A stretch of 64,000 nt of DNA, taken from Pseudomonas sp. PB106 (lineage in GTDB: Bacteria; Pseudomonadota; Gammaproteobacteria; Pseudomonadales; Pseudomonadaceae). Below, piece after piece: positions 18,941 through 27,523 of the stretch. A program made the translations under genes and the position numbers. Each line of letters begins with the position of its first letter. Position 1 is the stretch's first letter. The stretch lies in assembly GCF_009764645.1 (NCBI RefSeq), contig NZ_RWIM01000157.1, forward strand, positions 1 to 64,000, given 5' to 3'. Under the pieces are notes generated by a model. That model was given only the letters and a program-made list of their open reading frames with translations. It was not told the DNA's origin and ran no database searches.

Positions 18941-19247
18941 GCTGGGTTGACCGTATCGGGATTGTTCAGTGAGCGAGGCCGCAGCTTCGTCGCTCGCCGG
19001 TCAAAGCCCCGTGAGGCGCTTGTCAAAGAAACGTGAATCCCTACTCCTTCATCTGTTTCATGGGTGAAAACCCGGTCTTTTTTGCGCTGAATCGGTTTAT
19101 CAGGAAGCTTAGCCTGCTACCATTTGTCACATGATGTTGCAGACGTGTCCGGATTTACCGGGTCAGCCCCTTGCCGTCGCGACGAAAAAACCTCAAGCCG
19201 TTCGCAGAAACGGTTGAAACCCCTTAATGCCTGATGAGGTGCCCCCC
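18941..19247. other. Divergent promoter region between tpbA-like gene and dehydrogenase operon
   Basis: A 307-base gap with no gene on either strand. It must hold the promoters for the minus-strand phosphatase and the plus-strand dehydrogenase operon. I see short inverted repeats (for example CCGGATTTACCGG near 19150) but no operator that I can name. Confidence 0.6.
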
Positions 19248-19994
19248 ATGTCTGATCAAGATCGAGACAACCCGCGGCGTGAGTTTTTGCGCAAATCCCT
19301 GACCCTGATTCCAGTGGTCACCCTGGCCGGCACCGGCCTGGGCAGCAGCGTCCTGCAAGCAGCGCCCGAAACTGCGCCTGCTGCACCCGCGCCGCAACCC
19401 GCACGCGCCGACGCCGGTGTTTATCAACCGAGCTACTTCACCGCCGAAGAATGGGCGTTCATCAATGCCGCCGTCGCGCAGTTGATTCCCAACGATGCCC
19501 AAGGCCCAGGCGCGCTGGAAGCCGGCGTGCCGGAATACATCGACCGGCAGATGAACACGCCCTACGCCGCCGGCGCGCTGTGGTACATGCAAGGCCCGTT
19601 CAATGCCGACGCCGCGCCGGAAATGGGTTGGCAGAGCAAACTGGTGCCAAAAGAGATTTATCGCCTCGGCATCGCCGCCACGGATCAGTGGGCAAAATCC
19701 CTCAACGGTAAAGTATTTGCTGAGCAAGACAGCGCTACCCGAGACGATTTGCTCAAGCAACTGGAAGCCGGCAAGCCACAGTTCGATGCCGTTCCGGCGA
19801 AGATTTTCTTCAATCTGCTGCTGCAAAACACCAAGGAAGGGTTCTTCTGTGACCCGATCCATGGCGGCAACAAAGGCATGGTTGGCTGGACCATGATCGG
19901 CTTCCCCGGCGCCCGCGCCGATTTCATGGATTGGGTGGAACGCAACGAGCAATACCCCTTCCCGGCAGTTTCGATTCGCGGCGAGAGGGCGTAA
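19248..19994 (+). CDS. Gluconate 2-dehydrogenase subunit 3 family protein (gamma subunit)
   Basis: A 248-residue protein with a twin-arginine export signal (NPRREFLRKSLTLIPVVTLA). It matches the small subunit family of membrane-bound gluconate-type dehydrogenases, which travels through Tat and helps export the flavoprotein. GAGGTG precedes the ATG at 19248. It is followed after 2 bases by the flavoprotein gene, making a three-gene operon. Confidence 0.92.
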   Translation: MSDQDRDNPRREFLRKSLTLIPVVTLAGTGLGSSVLQAAPETAPAAPAPQPARADAGVYQPSYFTAEEWAFINAAVAQLIPNDAQGPGALEAGVPEYIDRQMNTPYAAGALWYMQGPFNADAAPEMGWQSKLVPKEIYRLGIAATDQWAKSLNGKVFAEQDSATRDDLLKQLEAGKPQFDAVPAKIFFNLLLQNTKEGFFCDPIHGGNKGMVGWTMIGFPGARADFMDWVERNEQYPFPAVSIRGERA

Positions 19995-19996
19995 GC

Positions 19997-21781
19997 ATGG
20001 CAACGGTAATGAAGAAGGTTGACGCAGTCATCGTTGGTTTCGGCTGGACCGGCGCGATCATGGCCAAGGAGCTGACTGAGGCGGGTCTCAACGTGCTGGC
20101 GCTGGAGCGCGGGCCGATGCAGGACACCTACCCCGACGGCAACTATCCACAGGTGATCGACGAACTCACCTACAGCGTGCGGAAAAAACTCTTTCAGGAC
20201 ATCTCCAAAGAGACCGTCACCATTCGCCACAGCGTTAACGACATCGCCCTGCCGAACCGCCAGTTGGGCGCGTTCCTGCCGGGCAACGGCGTCGGTGGCG
20301 CCGGCCTGCACTGGTCGGGCGTGCACTTCCGGGTCGATCCGATCGAGTTGCGCATGCGCAGCCATTACGAAGAGCGCTACGGCAAAAGCTTTATCCCCAA
20401 AGACATGACCATCCAGGACTTCGGCGTCAGCTATGAAGAGCTGGAGCCGTTCTTCGATTTCGCTGAAAAAGTCTTCGGCACCTCCGGCCAGGCCTGGACG
20501 GTGAAAGGTCAATTGGTCGGTCAGGGCAAGGGCGGCAACCCTTATGCGCCGGATCGTTCCAACCCGTTCCCGCTGGAAGCGCAGAAGAACACCGTTTCCG
20601 CACAGCTGTTCGGCAAAGCGGCGACAGAGGTCGGTTACAAACCCTACAACCTGCCGTCCGCAAACACCTCCGGGCCATACACCAACCCTTACGGCGCGCA
20701 GATGGGCCCGTGCAATTTCTGCGGTTTCTGCAGCGGTTATGTTTGCTACATGTACTCCAAGGCGTCGCCGAACGTGAACATTCTGCCGGCGCTGAAGCCG
20801 CTGCCGAATTTTGAGCTGCGCGCCAACGCTCACGTGTTGCGCATCAACCTCGACAGCACCAAAAGCAAAGCCACCGGCGTTACCTACGTCGATGCTCAGG
20901 GTCGCGAGATCGAGCAACCGGCGGATCTGGTGATCCTCGGTGCGTTCCAGCTGCACAACGTACGTTTGATGCTGCTCTCCGGCATCGGCAAACCGTACGA
21001 CCCGATCACCGGCGAAGGCGTGGTCGGGCGCAACTTCGCCTACCAGAACATGGCGACCATCAAGGCGTTCTTCGACAAGGACACCCACACCAACAACTTT
21101 ATCGGTGCCGGCGGCAATGGCGTGGCGCTGGACGATTTCAACGCCGACAACTTCGACCACGGCCCACACGGCTTCGTCGGTGGTTCGCCGATGTGGGTCA
21201 ACCAGGCGGGCAGTCGACCGATTGCCGGCACCTCAAACCCGCCGGGCACACCGGCCTGGGGCAGTGACTGGAAACGCGCGACCGCCGATTACTACACCCA
21301 CCAGGTGTCGATGGACGCCCACGGCGCGCATCAGTCCTACCGTGGCAACTACCTCGATCTCGATCCGGTGTACCGCGATGCCTACGGCTTGCCGCTGCTG
21401 CGGATGACCTTCGACTGGCAGGAAAACGACATCAAGATGAACCGCTTTATGGTTGAGAAAATGGGCAAGGTCGCCGAAGCGATGGGCCCGAAAGCCATCG
21501 CCGTGATCAGCAAGCAGGTTGGCGACCACTTCAACACGGCGGCGTATCAGACCACCCACCTCAACGGTGGCGCGATCATGGGCACCGATCCGAAGAAGAG
21601 CGCGCTGAACCGTTACTTGCAGAGCTGGGACGTGCACAACGTCTTCGTGCCGGGCGCCTCGGCGTTCCCGCAAGGCCTGGGTTACAACCCGACCGGTCTG
21701 GTGGCTGCACTGACCTACTGGTCGGCGAAAGCGATCCGCGAGCAATACCTGAAAAACCCCGGCCCGCTGGTTCACCCTTAA
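19997..21781 (+). CDS. GMC family flavoprotein, large subunit of a gluconate 2-dehydrogenase-type complex
   Basis: A 594-residue FAD enzyme. The dinucleotide-binding motif is VIVGFGWTGAIMAKELTEAG, and the C-terminal GMC block includes NTAAYQTTHLNGGAIMGTDP and GYNPTGLVAALTYW. A Cys-rich segment CNFCGFCSGYVCY may bind an iron-sulfur cluster, as in related dehydrogenases. It oxidises a sugar acid or sugar in the periplasm and passes electrons to the cytochrome subunit and ubiquinone. Gluconate is the usual substrate of the family, but 2-ketogluconate, sorbitol and glucose relatives exist. The ATG at 19997 follows the subunit 3 stop by 2 bases. Confidence 0.9.
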   Translation: MATVMKKVDAVIVGFGWTGAIMAKELTEAGLNVLALERGPMQDTYPDGNYPQVIDELTYSVRKKLFQDISKETVTIRHSVNDIALPNRQLGAFLPGNGVGGAGLHWSGVHFRVDPIELRMRSHYEERYGKSFIPKDMTIQDFGVSYEELEPFFDFAEKVFGTSGQAWTVKGQLVGQGKGGNPYAPDRSNPFPLEAQKNTVSAQLFGKAATEVGYKPYNLPSANTSGPYTNPYGAQMGPCNFCGFCSGYVCYMYSKASPNVNILPALKPLPNFELRANAHVLRINLDSTKSKATGVTYVDAQGREIEQPADLVILGAFQLHNVRLMLLSGIGKPYDPITGEGVVGRNFAYQNMATIKAFFDKDTHTNNFIGAGGNGVALDDFNADNFDHGPHGFVGGSPMWVNQAGSRPIAGTSNPPGTPAWGSDWKRATADYYTHQVSMDAHGAHQSYRGNYLDLDPVYRDAYGLPLLRMTFDWQENDIKMNRFMVEKMGKVAEAMGPKAIAVISKQVGDHFNTAAYQTTHLNGGAIMGTDPKKSALNRYLQSWDVHNVFVPGASAFPQGLGYNPTGLVAALTYWSAKAIREQYLKNPGPLVHP

Positions 21782-21793
21782 GGAGCGATGACC

Positions 21794-23065
21794 ATGAAGA
21801 ATTTCGTTATCGCGACGTTGGCACTGCTCGGCAGCGCCTCAATCCACGCGGCTGACGTTGATCAAGCCTTGATCAAACAAGGCGAATACCTCGCACGCGC
21901 CGGTGACTGCGTGGCTTGCCACACGGCCAAGGGCGGCAAGCCGTTCGCCGGTGGCCTGCCGATGGAAACCCCGATCGGCACGATCTACTCGACCAACATC
22001 ACCCCGGATAAAACCGGTATCGGTGAGTACAGCTTCGAGGATTTCGATCAGGCCGTGCGCCATGGTGTCGCCAAGAACGGCAGTACGTTGTACCCGGCGA
22101 TGCCCTATCCGTCCTACGCCCGTGTCAGCGAAACCGACATGAAAGCGTTGTACGCGTACTTTATGCACGGCGTAGAACCGGTCGCGCAGGAGAACAAGGA
22201 CAGCGACATTCCGTGGCCGCTGAGCATGCGCTGGCCGCTGATGGGCTGGCGCTGGATGTTTGCGCCGAAGGTCGAGGATTACCAATCGACAAGTGCCGAC
22301 CCGGTGATCGACCGTGGCGCCTATCTGGTCGAAGGTCTCGGCCACTGCGGCGCCTGCCACACACCACGTGCGCTGACCATGCAGGAAAAATCCTTGAGTG
22401 CGGCCGATGGCAGTAACTTCCTCGCTGGCAGTGCGCCGCTGGAAGGCTGGATCGCCAAAAGTTTGCGCGGCGATCACAAGGATGGGCTCGGCGGCTGGAA
22501 CGAAGAACAACTGGTCCAGTTCCTCAAGACCGGGCGCAGCGATCGCAGCGCGGTGTTCGGCGGCATGAGTGATGTGGTCACCCACAGCATGCAATACATG
22601 ACCGACGCCGACCTGACCGCCATCGCCCGCTACCTCAAGTCGCTGCCGGCCAATGATCCTGCCGATCAACCGCATCAATACGACGAGAAAGCCGCCAAAG
22701 CCCTGTGGAGCGGTGACGACAGCCAACGCGGAGCCTCGGTGTACATCGACAACTGCGCGGCGTGTCACCGCACCGACGGTCACGGCTACACGCGAGTGTT
22801 CCCGGCATTGGCGGGTAATCCGGTGCTGCAATCGGATGACCCGACGTCGCTGATCAACATTGTGCTCAAGGGTGGGACTTTGCCGGCGACGCACAGCGCG
22901 CCTTCTACTTTCACCATGCCGGGTTTCGCCTGGCGGCTGTCGGATCAGGAAGTGGCGGACGTGGTGAGTTTTATTCGTGGAAGTTGGGGCAACAAGGGCG
23001 TAGCCGTCAAAGCGGCTGAGGTTGCAGACTTGCGCAAGTCTGATCAACAGAACAACGATCTGTAA
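21794..23065 (+). CDS. Triheme cytochrome c subunit of the gluconate 2-dehydrogenase-type complex
   Basis: A 423-residue protein with a signal peptide (about 1-18, SIHA) and three heme c sites: DCVACHTA, HCGACHTP and NCAACHRT. It relays electrons from the flavoprotein to ubiquinone. The ATG at 21794 gives the better spacing (8 bases) from AGGAG than the ATG at 21788. It is the last gene of the operon and is closed by a terminator. Confidence 0.93.
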   Translation: MKNFVIATLALLGSASIHAADVDQALIKQGEYLARAGDCVACHTAKGGKPFAGGLPMETPIGTIYSTNITPDKTGIGEYSFEDFDQAVRHGVAKNGSTLYPAMPYPSYARVSETDMKALYAYFMHGVEPVAQENKDSDIPWPLSMRWPLMGWRWMFAPKVEDYQSTSADPVIDRGAYLVEGLGHCGACHTPRALTMQEKSLSAADGSNFLAGSAPLEGWIAKSLRGDHKDGLGGWNEEQLVQFLKTGRSDRSAVFGGMSDVVTHSMQYMTDADLTAIARYLKSLPANDPADQPHQYDEKAAKALWSGDDSQRGASVYIDNCAACHRTDGHGYTRVFPALAGNPVLQSDDPTSLINIVLKGGTLPATHSAPSTFTMPGFAWRLSDQEVADVVSFIRGSWGNKGVAVKAAEVADLRKSDQQNNDL

Positions 23066-23086
23066 ACTTATATAGCGTAATAAACA

Positions 23087-23120
23087 CAAGGCCTGCCGAA
23101 ACTTCGGCAGGCCTTGTTTA
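23087..23120 (+). terminator. Rho-independent terminator of the dehydrogenase operon
   Basis: CAAGGCCTGCCGAA pairs with TTCGGCAGGCCTTG around a 2-base centre (23087-23116), followed by TTTA. It begins 22 bases after the cytochrome stop. Confidence 0.92.
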
Positions 23121-23215
23121 TTATGGACTGATAATAACGCCGCAGACTTTTACTAGAGCACAAGCGCAAAGCAAGTGATAGATAACGCTTTAAGGCGATT
23201 CATCGTCCAACGCCA

Positions 23216-23518
23216 TCAAGGCGTGTTGATACTTGCATAAGCCTTCGCCAGTGCGAGCAACTTGGCTTTATCCTGAGCATCGATGTCACCATCGCCGTCC
23301 ACATCTTTTTCATTGCGAACGCTGAAGGTCTGGCCACCATCATAAGAGGCTGCCGTGACAAAGCTGGAGTTTTCGAGTTGGAAAGTTTCCACGGATTTCT
23401 CAGCATCCCAGCCTGTTTGCACATAAGCGAACTGCATCTGAACCAGAACTTCACCTGGATCAATAGGCGTAGGACCGAGCTTTTGCAGAAAAATACCACG
23501 ACGATTAAGAGAGCCCAT
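23216..23518 (-). CDS. Small hypothetical protein with a C-terminal EF-hand-type calcium loop
   Basis: A 100-residue protein with no signal peptide. The first 70 residues are unrecognised. Residues 72-83 (DVDGDGDIDAQD) are a full 12-residue EF-hand loop, with Asp at positions 1, 3, 5, 7, 9 and 12, Gly at 6 and Ile at 8. A helix (KAKLLALAKAYA) follows, an arrangement also seen in dockerin repeats. AAGGAA precedes the ATG. The surrounding DNA is visibly AT-richer than the neighbouring core genes, which hints at recent acquisition. Function is unknown. Confidence 0.75.
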   Translation of the reverse strand: MGSLNRRGIFLQKLGPTPIDPGEVLVQMQFAYVQTGWDAEKSVETFQLENSSFVTAASYDGGQTFSVRNEKDVDGDGDIDAQDKAKLLALAKAYASINTP

Positions 23519-23713
23519 ATTAAATTCCTTTTAAAATAATATTTGCGTCAGAGATGACGCGATTGATAGTACTGAACAATCACCAACAATCGCCATGTTC
23601 AATATGTATCGCCAAACTACCGGACTAAACTTCAGGCCCTATTAAGTTACTGTTATCTCTATCACGCCGTATGGGCGCCGAACGGCACTGTTCAAGTGCG
23701 CAGGCAGAAGATA

Positions 23714-23729
23714 CTGTATGCACATACAG
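23714..23729. promoter_or_regulatory. LexA (SOS) box ahead of the PA0069-like radical SAM gene
   Basis: CTGTATGCACATACAG is a perfect palindrome with the CTGT-N8-ACAG spacing of gamma-proteobacterial LexA boxes. It ends 16 bases before the start codon at 23746, where bound LexA would block transcription. The P. aeruginosa ortholog PA0069 is a known SOS regulon member. The divergent EF-hand gene shares this 227-base gap. Confidence 0.88.
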
Positions 23730-23745
23730 TCACGGCGATCTGAGC

Positions 23746-24804
23746 ATGAACCCTCCAATTCCCCCACGCGGACGCGGCACCGCGACCAACCCGCACAACC
23801 GCTTCGCACCGAATCGCTCGGTGGCGGAGGATGACGGCTGGTATCAGGAAGTGCCCGAGACGCAAAATACCGAAGTGATGATCGAAACCGCGAAAACCAT
23901 CATCACCCGCAACACTTCGCCGGATTTGCCCTTCGATCGTTCGATCAACCCCTATCGCGGCTGCGAGCATGGCTGCATCTACTGCTATGCGCGACCGAGC
24001 CACGCCTATTGGGACATGTCGCCGGGTCTGGACTTCGAAACCCGGCTGATCGCCAAGACCAACGCCGCCCAGGTGCTGGAAGAACAACTGAGCAAACGCG
24101 GTTATCAATGTGCGCCGATCAATCTCGGCTCCAACACCGATCCGTATCAGCCGATCGAGCGCGAACACAGGATCACCCGCCAGACCCTCGAAGTGCTGCT
24201 GCGCTATAAGCACCCGGTAACCATCGTCACCAAGGGTTCGCTGATCCTGCGCGATCTCGATCTGCTCACAGAGCTGGCGCAGCAACGACTGGTGGCGGTG
24301 ATGATCAGCCTGACCACGCTGGACGACGAACTCAAACGCATTCTGGAACCGCGCGCCGCGGCTCCCAAAGCGCGGTTACGCGCTATCCGGGTGATGCGCG
24401 AGGCGGGAATTCCGGTGGGCGTGCTGTGTTCGCCGATGATTCCGATGATCAACGACAGCGAAATCGAAAGCCTGCTCACCGAAGCCCATGCCGCCGGCGC
24501 ACAAAGCGCTGCCTACATGATGCTGCGCCTGCCACTGGAAGTAGCCCCGCTGTTCGAGGAATGGCTTCAAGCGCACTACCCGCAACGGGCGGCGCATGTG
24601 CTGAGCCTGATCCGCCAGAGCCGGGGCGGCGAACTCTACGACAGCCGTTTCGGCGCACGCATGCGTGGCGAAGGGGTATTCGCCGACCTCCTCGCGCAAC
24701 GCTTTGCCAAGGCGATCAAACGTCTGGGTCTGAATCACCGCGAAGGCTACAACCTCGATTGCACTGCCTTCTGTCCGCCGGGTCGCCAGATGTCGTTGAT
24801 TTAG
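23746..24804 (+). CDS. Radical SAM protein, PA0069 family (SOS-regulated)
   Basis: A 352-residue protein with the radical SAM cluster motif CEHGCIYCYA (CxxxCxxC) and a spore photoproduct lyase-like barrel (NLGSNTDPYQPIER). It may act on nucleic acid or a damage product, but its substrate is unknown. The ATG at 23746 (MNPPIPPRGRG) is chosen because a longer frame from 23671 would run through the LexA box. LexA control suggests a role in the DNA damage response. Confidence 0.9.
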   Translation: MNPPIPPRGRGTATNPHNRFAPNRSVAEDDGWYQEVPETQNTEVMIETAKTIITRNTSPDLPFDRSINPYRGCEHGCIYCYARPSHAYWDMSPGLDFETRLIAKTNAAQVLEEQLSKRGYQCAPINLGSNTDPYQPIEREHRITRQTLEVLLRYKHPVTIVTKGSLILRDLDLLTELAQQRLVAVMISLTTLDDELKRILEPRAAAPKARLRAIRVMREAGIPVGVLCSPMIPMINDSEIESLLTEAHAAGAQSAAYMMLRLPLEVAPLFEEWLQAHYPQRAAHVLSLIRQSRGGELYDSRFGARMRGEGVFADLLAQRFAKAIKRLGLNHREGYNLDCTAFCPPGRQMSLI

Positions 24805-24949
24805 CGACAATTGACCTATGGTTGAGGGGTTGGAATCCTTCCGCCGAAATCACCCAGTCACGTTTTTTGTGACCTGGAACACACGTTCTAGAGCGTTTGA
24901 TTCAGTTTGAGTTAAGTTTCGGCGGCTACCTTGTTCATCGAGTGACTGA

Positions 24950-24966
24950 CGGGTCGGGATGACCCG
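24950..24966. other. Small hairpin upstream of the carbonic anhydrase gene
   Basis: CGGGTC and GACCCG pair around a 5-base loop, followed closely by TTTTAAAC. This could be a weak terminator for the radical SAM transcript or a leader hairpin of the carbonic anhydrase mRNA. A second imperfect repeat, CCAGTCAC...GTGACCTGG, lies at about 24855-24875. Confidence 0.3.
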
Positions 24967-25042
24967 GATGTTTTAAACAGCCACTGGCTTCATACCGGAA
25001 TACATGGGAACGACTCCCCTAATCCGCCAAAGAGGATGAATC

Positions 25043-25771
25043 ATGAGTGACAAGGATAAACAGCCGTTGGCTGCGTCGGCGCAAACCCCTGAAGCGGAAT
25101 CCGCCGATGCAGCGCTGCGACAGATCGTAGACGGCTTTTTGCATTTTCATCATGAGGTTTTTCCGCAGCAGGAAGAACTCTTCAAGAAACTCGCCACGGC
25201 CCAGGCGCCAAAAGCGATGTTCATCACCTGCGCCGACTCGCGCATCGTCCCCGAGCTGATCACCCAGAGCTCGCCTGGCGATCTGTTCGTGACCCGTAAC
25301 GTCGGCAACGTTGTCCCGCCTTATGGCCAGATGAACGGTGGCGTGTCCACCGCGATCGAATATGCGGTGCTGGCCCTCGGCGTGCAGCACATCATCATTT
25401 GCGGCCACTCCGATTGCGGCGCCATGCGTGCGGTGCTCAACCCGGACAGCCTGGAAAAAATGCCCACGGTCAAAGCCTGGCTGCGCCACGCTGAAGTCGC
25501 GAAAACCATGGTGCATGACAATTGTCACTGCGCCGACGAAAAAGAAAGCATGCCGATCCTCACCGAGGAAAACGTCATCGCCCAGTTGCAGCACTTGCGT
25601 ACCCATCCTTCGGTAGCCTCGCGCATGGCGAACGGTCATCTGTTCATCCATGGCTGGGTCTACAACATCGAAACCAGCGAAATCAAAGCTTACGACGCGG
25701 ATCAGGGACGCTTCCTGCCGCTCGACGGCAGCCATCCGATTCCGGTGGCGACGCCCAAAGCGCGCTTCTAA
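25043..25771 (+). CDS. Beta-class carbonic anhydrase
   Basis: A 242-residue enzyme interconverting CO2 and bicarbonate. Zinc ligands are seen in ITCADSRIVPE (Cys) and ICGHSDCGAM (His and Cys), with the catalytic Asp-Arg pair in CADSR. An AGAGGA ribosome site precedes the ATG. The next gene, a SulP transporter, follows in the same direction after about 90 bases. Such pairs are thought to move bicarbonate and interconvert it with CO2. A gamma-class relative lies at 13177. Confidence 0.94.
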   Translation: MSDKDKQPLAASAQTPEAESADAALRQIVDGFLHFHHEVFPQQEELFKKLATAQAPKAMFITCADSRIVPELITQSSPGDLFVTRNVGNVVPPYGQMNGGVSTAIEYAVLALGVQHIIICGHSDCGAMRAVLNPDSLEKMPTVKAWLRHAEVAKTMVHDNCHCADEKESMPILTEENVIAQLQHLRTHPSVASRMANGHLFIHGWVYNIETSEIKAYDADQGRFLPLDGSHPIPVATPKARF

Positions 25772-25861
25772 ATCCTCCTAAACATCTGTGTGGTTTGACG
25801 CCGGTCGCTGATTCAGCGGCCCGGCCTTGCCATGCCTGAAGAAAACTTCGGGAGAATCGCC

Positions 25862-27388
25862 ATGCGTGCGGCTCAATTGAAAGCGGTGTTGCCACGGGAG
25901 CTGCTCGCTTCAGTGGTTGTGTTTCTGGTCGCCCTGCCGCTGTGCATGGGTATTGCGATTGCCTCAGGGTTGCCGCCGGCCAAAGGTTTGATTACCGGGA
26001 TCATCGGTGGTCTGGTGGTCGGGTGGCTGGCGGGTTCGCCGTTACAGGTCAGTGGCCCGGCGGCGGGTCTGGCGGTGTTGGTCTTTGAACTGGTGCGCCA
26101 GCACGGCATCGAAATGCTCGGGCCGATTCTGCTGCTCGCCGGTTTCCTGCAACTGGTGGCCGGGCGCTTGAAGCTCGGTTGCTGGTTTCGGGTCACGGCG
26201 CCAGCAGTGGTCTACGGCATGCTCGCCGGGATCGGCGTGTTGATCGTGCTCTCACAGGTACACGTGATGCTCGATGCATCGCCGAAACCTTCCGGGCTGG
26301 ATAACCTCGCGGCGTTCCCGGCAGCCGTAGCACAGGCGTTGCCGTCGTTCGGCTGGCAGGCCGGGTTGCTCGGGCTGTCAACGATTGCGGTGATGTGGCT
26401 GTGGGAAAAATTCCGCCCGCATTCGCTGCGGTTCATTCCGGGTGCGCTGCTCGGGGTGGGACTGGCGACGGTTGCCAGTTTGATGCTGGCGTTGCAGGTG
26501 AAGCGCGTCGAGGTGCCGGCGAATCTGGCGGAAGCCATTGATTGGCTGAGGCCGGCAGATCTGCTCAGTCTCGCCGATCCGACGCTGTTGATCGCTGCCT
26601 TCGCCGTGGCGTTTATCGCCAGCGCCGAAACGCTGTTGTCCGCCGCCGCGGTGGATCGCATGCACAGCGGCGTGCGTTCGGACTTCGACCGTGAGCTGTC
26701 GGCGCAAGGCGTCGGCAATATGCTCTGCGGTCTGCTCGGGGCGCTGCCGATGACCGGGGTGATCGTGCGCAGTTCGGCCAACGTTCAGGCCGGTGCGACC
26801 ACGCGTTATTCGACGATCTTCCATGGCCTGTGGCTGCTGGCGTTCGTGCTGTTGCTGTCGAGTGTGCTGCAAAGCATTCCGGTGGCGAGTCTGGCGGGCG
26901 TGCTGGTGTACACCGGTTTCAAACTGGTCGACCTGAAAGCCTTCCGCGGCTTGAGCCGTTATGGGCGGATGCCGATGTTCACTTACGCGGCAACGGCGTT
27001 GGCAATCATCTTCACTGACCTGCTGACCGGTGTGCTGCTCGGTTTCGGCCTGACTCTGTTGAAACTGGCATTCAAGGCTTCACGGTTGAAGATCAGCCTG
27101 ATCGATCTGCCTCAGGACGGCGAGATGGAGTTGCGTCTGGTCGGCGCGGCGACCTTCCTCAAGGTGCCGGCACTGACCCAAGTGCTGGGCAGTATTCCGG
27201 TGGGCACGACGGTGCATGTGCCGCTCAATAACCTGAGCTACATCGACCATTCGTGTCTGGAGTTGCTGGAAGAATGGGGCCGGGCGAATGCGGCGAAGGG
27301 CTCGAAGCTGTTGATCGAGTCGCGCGGATTGAAGCGCAGGCTTGAGGGACGGGTTCGGACGAACACTGGTATCGGTGCGGCCGGTTAA
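25862..27388 (+). CDS. SulP family inorganic anion transporter
   Basis: A 508-residue membrane protein with about ten to twelve hydrophobic segments in residues 1-400 (for example ASVVVFLVALPLCMGIAIA). A C-terminal STAS domain (about 415-500, including VPLNNLSYIDHSCLELLEEW) follows. The ATG at 25862 has GGGAGA upstream; an ATG at 25832 is less well supported. Its neighbour is a carbonic anhydrase, so bicarbonate is a likelier substrate than sulfate, although the family moves both. Confidence 0.9.
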   Translation: MRAAQLKAVLPRELLASVVVFLVALPLCMGIAIASGLPPAKGLITGIIGGLVVGWLAGSPLQVSGPAAGLAVLVFELVRQHGIEMLGPILLLAGFLQLVAGRLKLGCWFRVTAPAVVYGMLAGIGVLIVLSQVHVMLDASPKPSGLDNLAAFPAAVAQALPSFGWQAGLLGLSTIAVMWLWEKFRPHSLRFIPGALLGVGLATVASLMLALQVKRVEVPANLAEAIDWLRPADLLSLADPTLLIAAFAVAFIASAETLLSAAAVDRMHSGVRSDFDRELSAQGVGNMLCGLLGALPMTGVIVRSSANVQAGATTRYSTIFHGLWLLAFVLLLSSVLQSIPVASLAGVLVYTGFKLVDLKAFRGLSRYGRMPMFTYAATALAIIFTDLLTGVLLGFGLTLLKLAFKASRLKISLIDLPQDGEMELRLVGAATFLKVPALTQVLGSIPVGTTVHVPLNNLSYIDHSCLELLEEWGRANAAKGSKLLIESRGLKRRLEGRVRTNTGIGAAG

Positions 27389-27408
27389 ATTTCCCAGTCA
27401 AAAAAAAA

Positions 27409-27502
27409 CCCTGTGGGAGCTGGCTTGCCAGCGATGGCGGTCTATCAGTCACAGACAATGTTGACTGATCCACCGCTATCGCTGGCAAGCCAGCTCCCAC
27501 AG
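27409..27502. repeat. REPIN (family B) between convergent genes
   Basis: CCTGTGGGAGCTGGCTTGCC at the left end and its complement ending in CAGCTCCCACAGG at the right, with AGCGATGGCGG and CCGCTATCGCT inner extensions. It sits between the SulP gene and a minus-strand gene and may end both transcripts. A run of nine A residues lies just before it. Confidence 0.92.
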
Positions 27503-27523
27503 GTATTTGGGTGTAGCTCTGGA

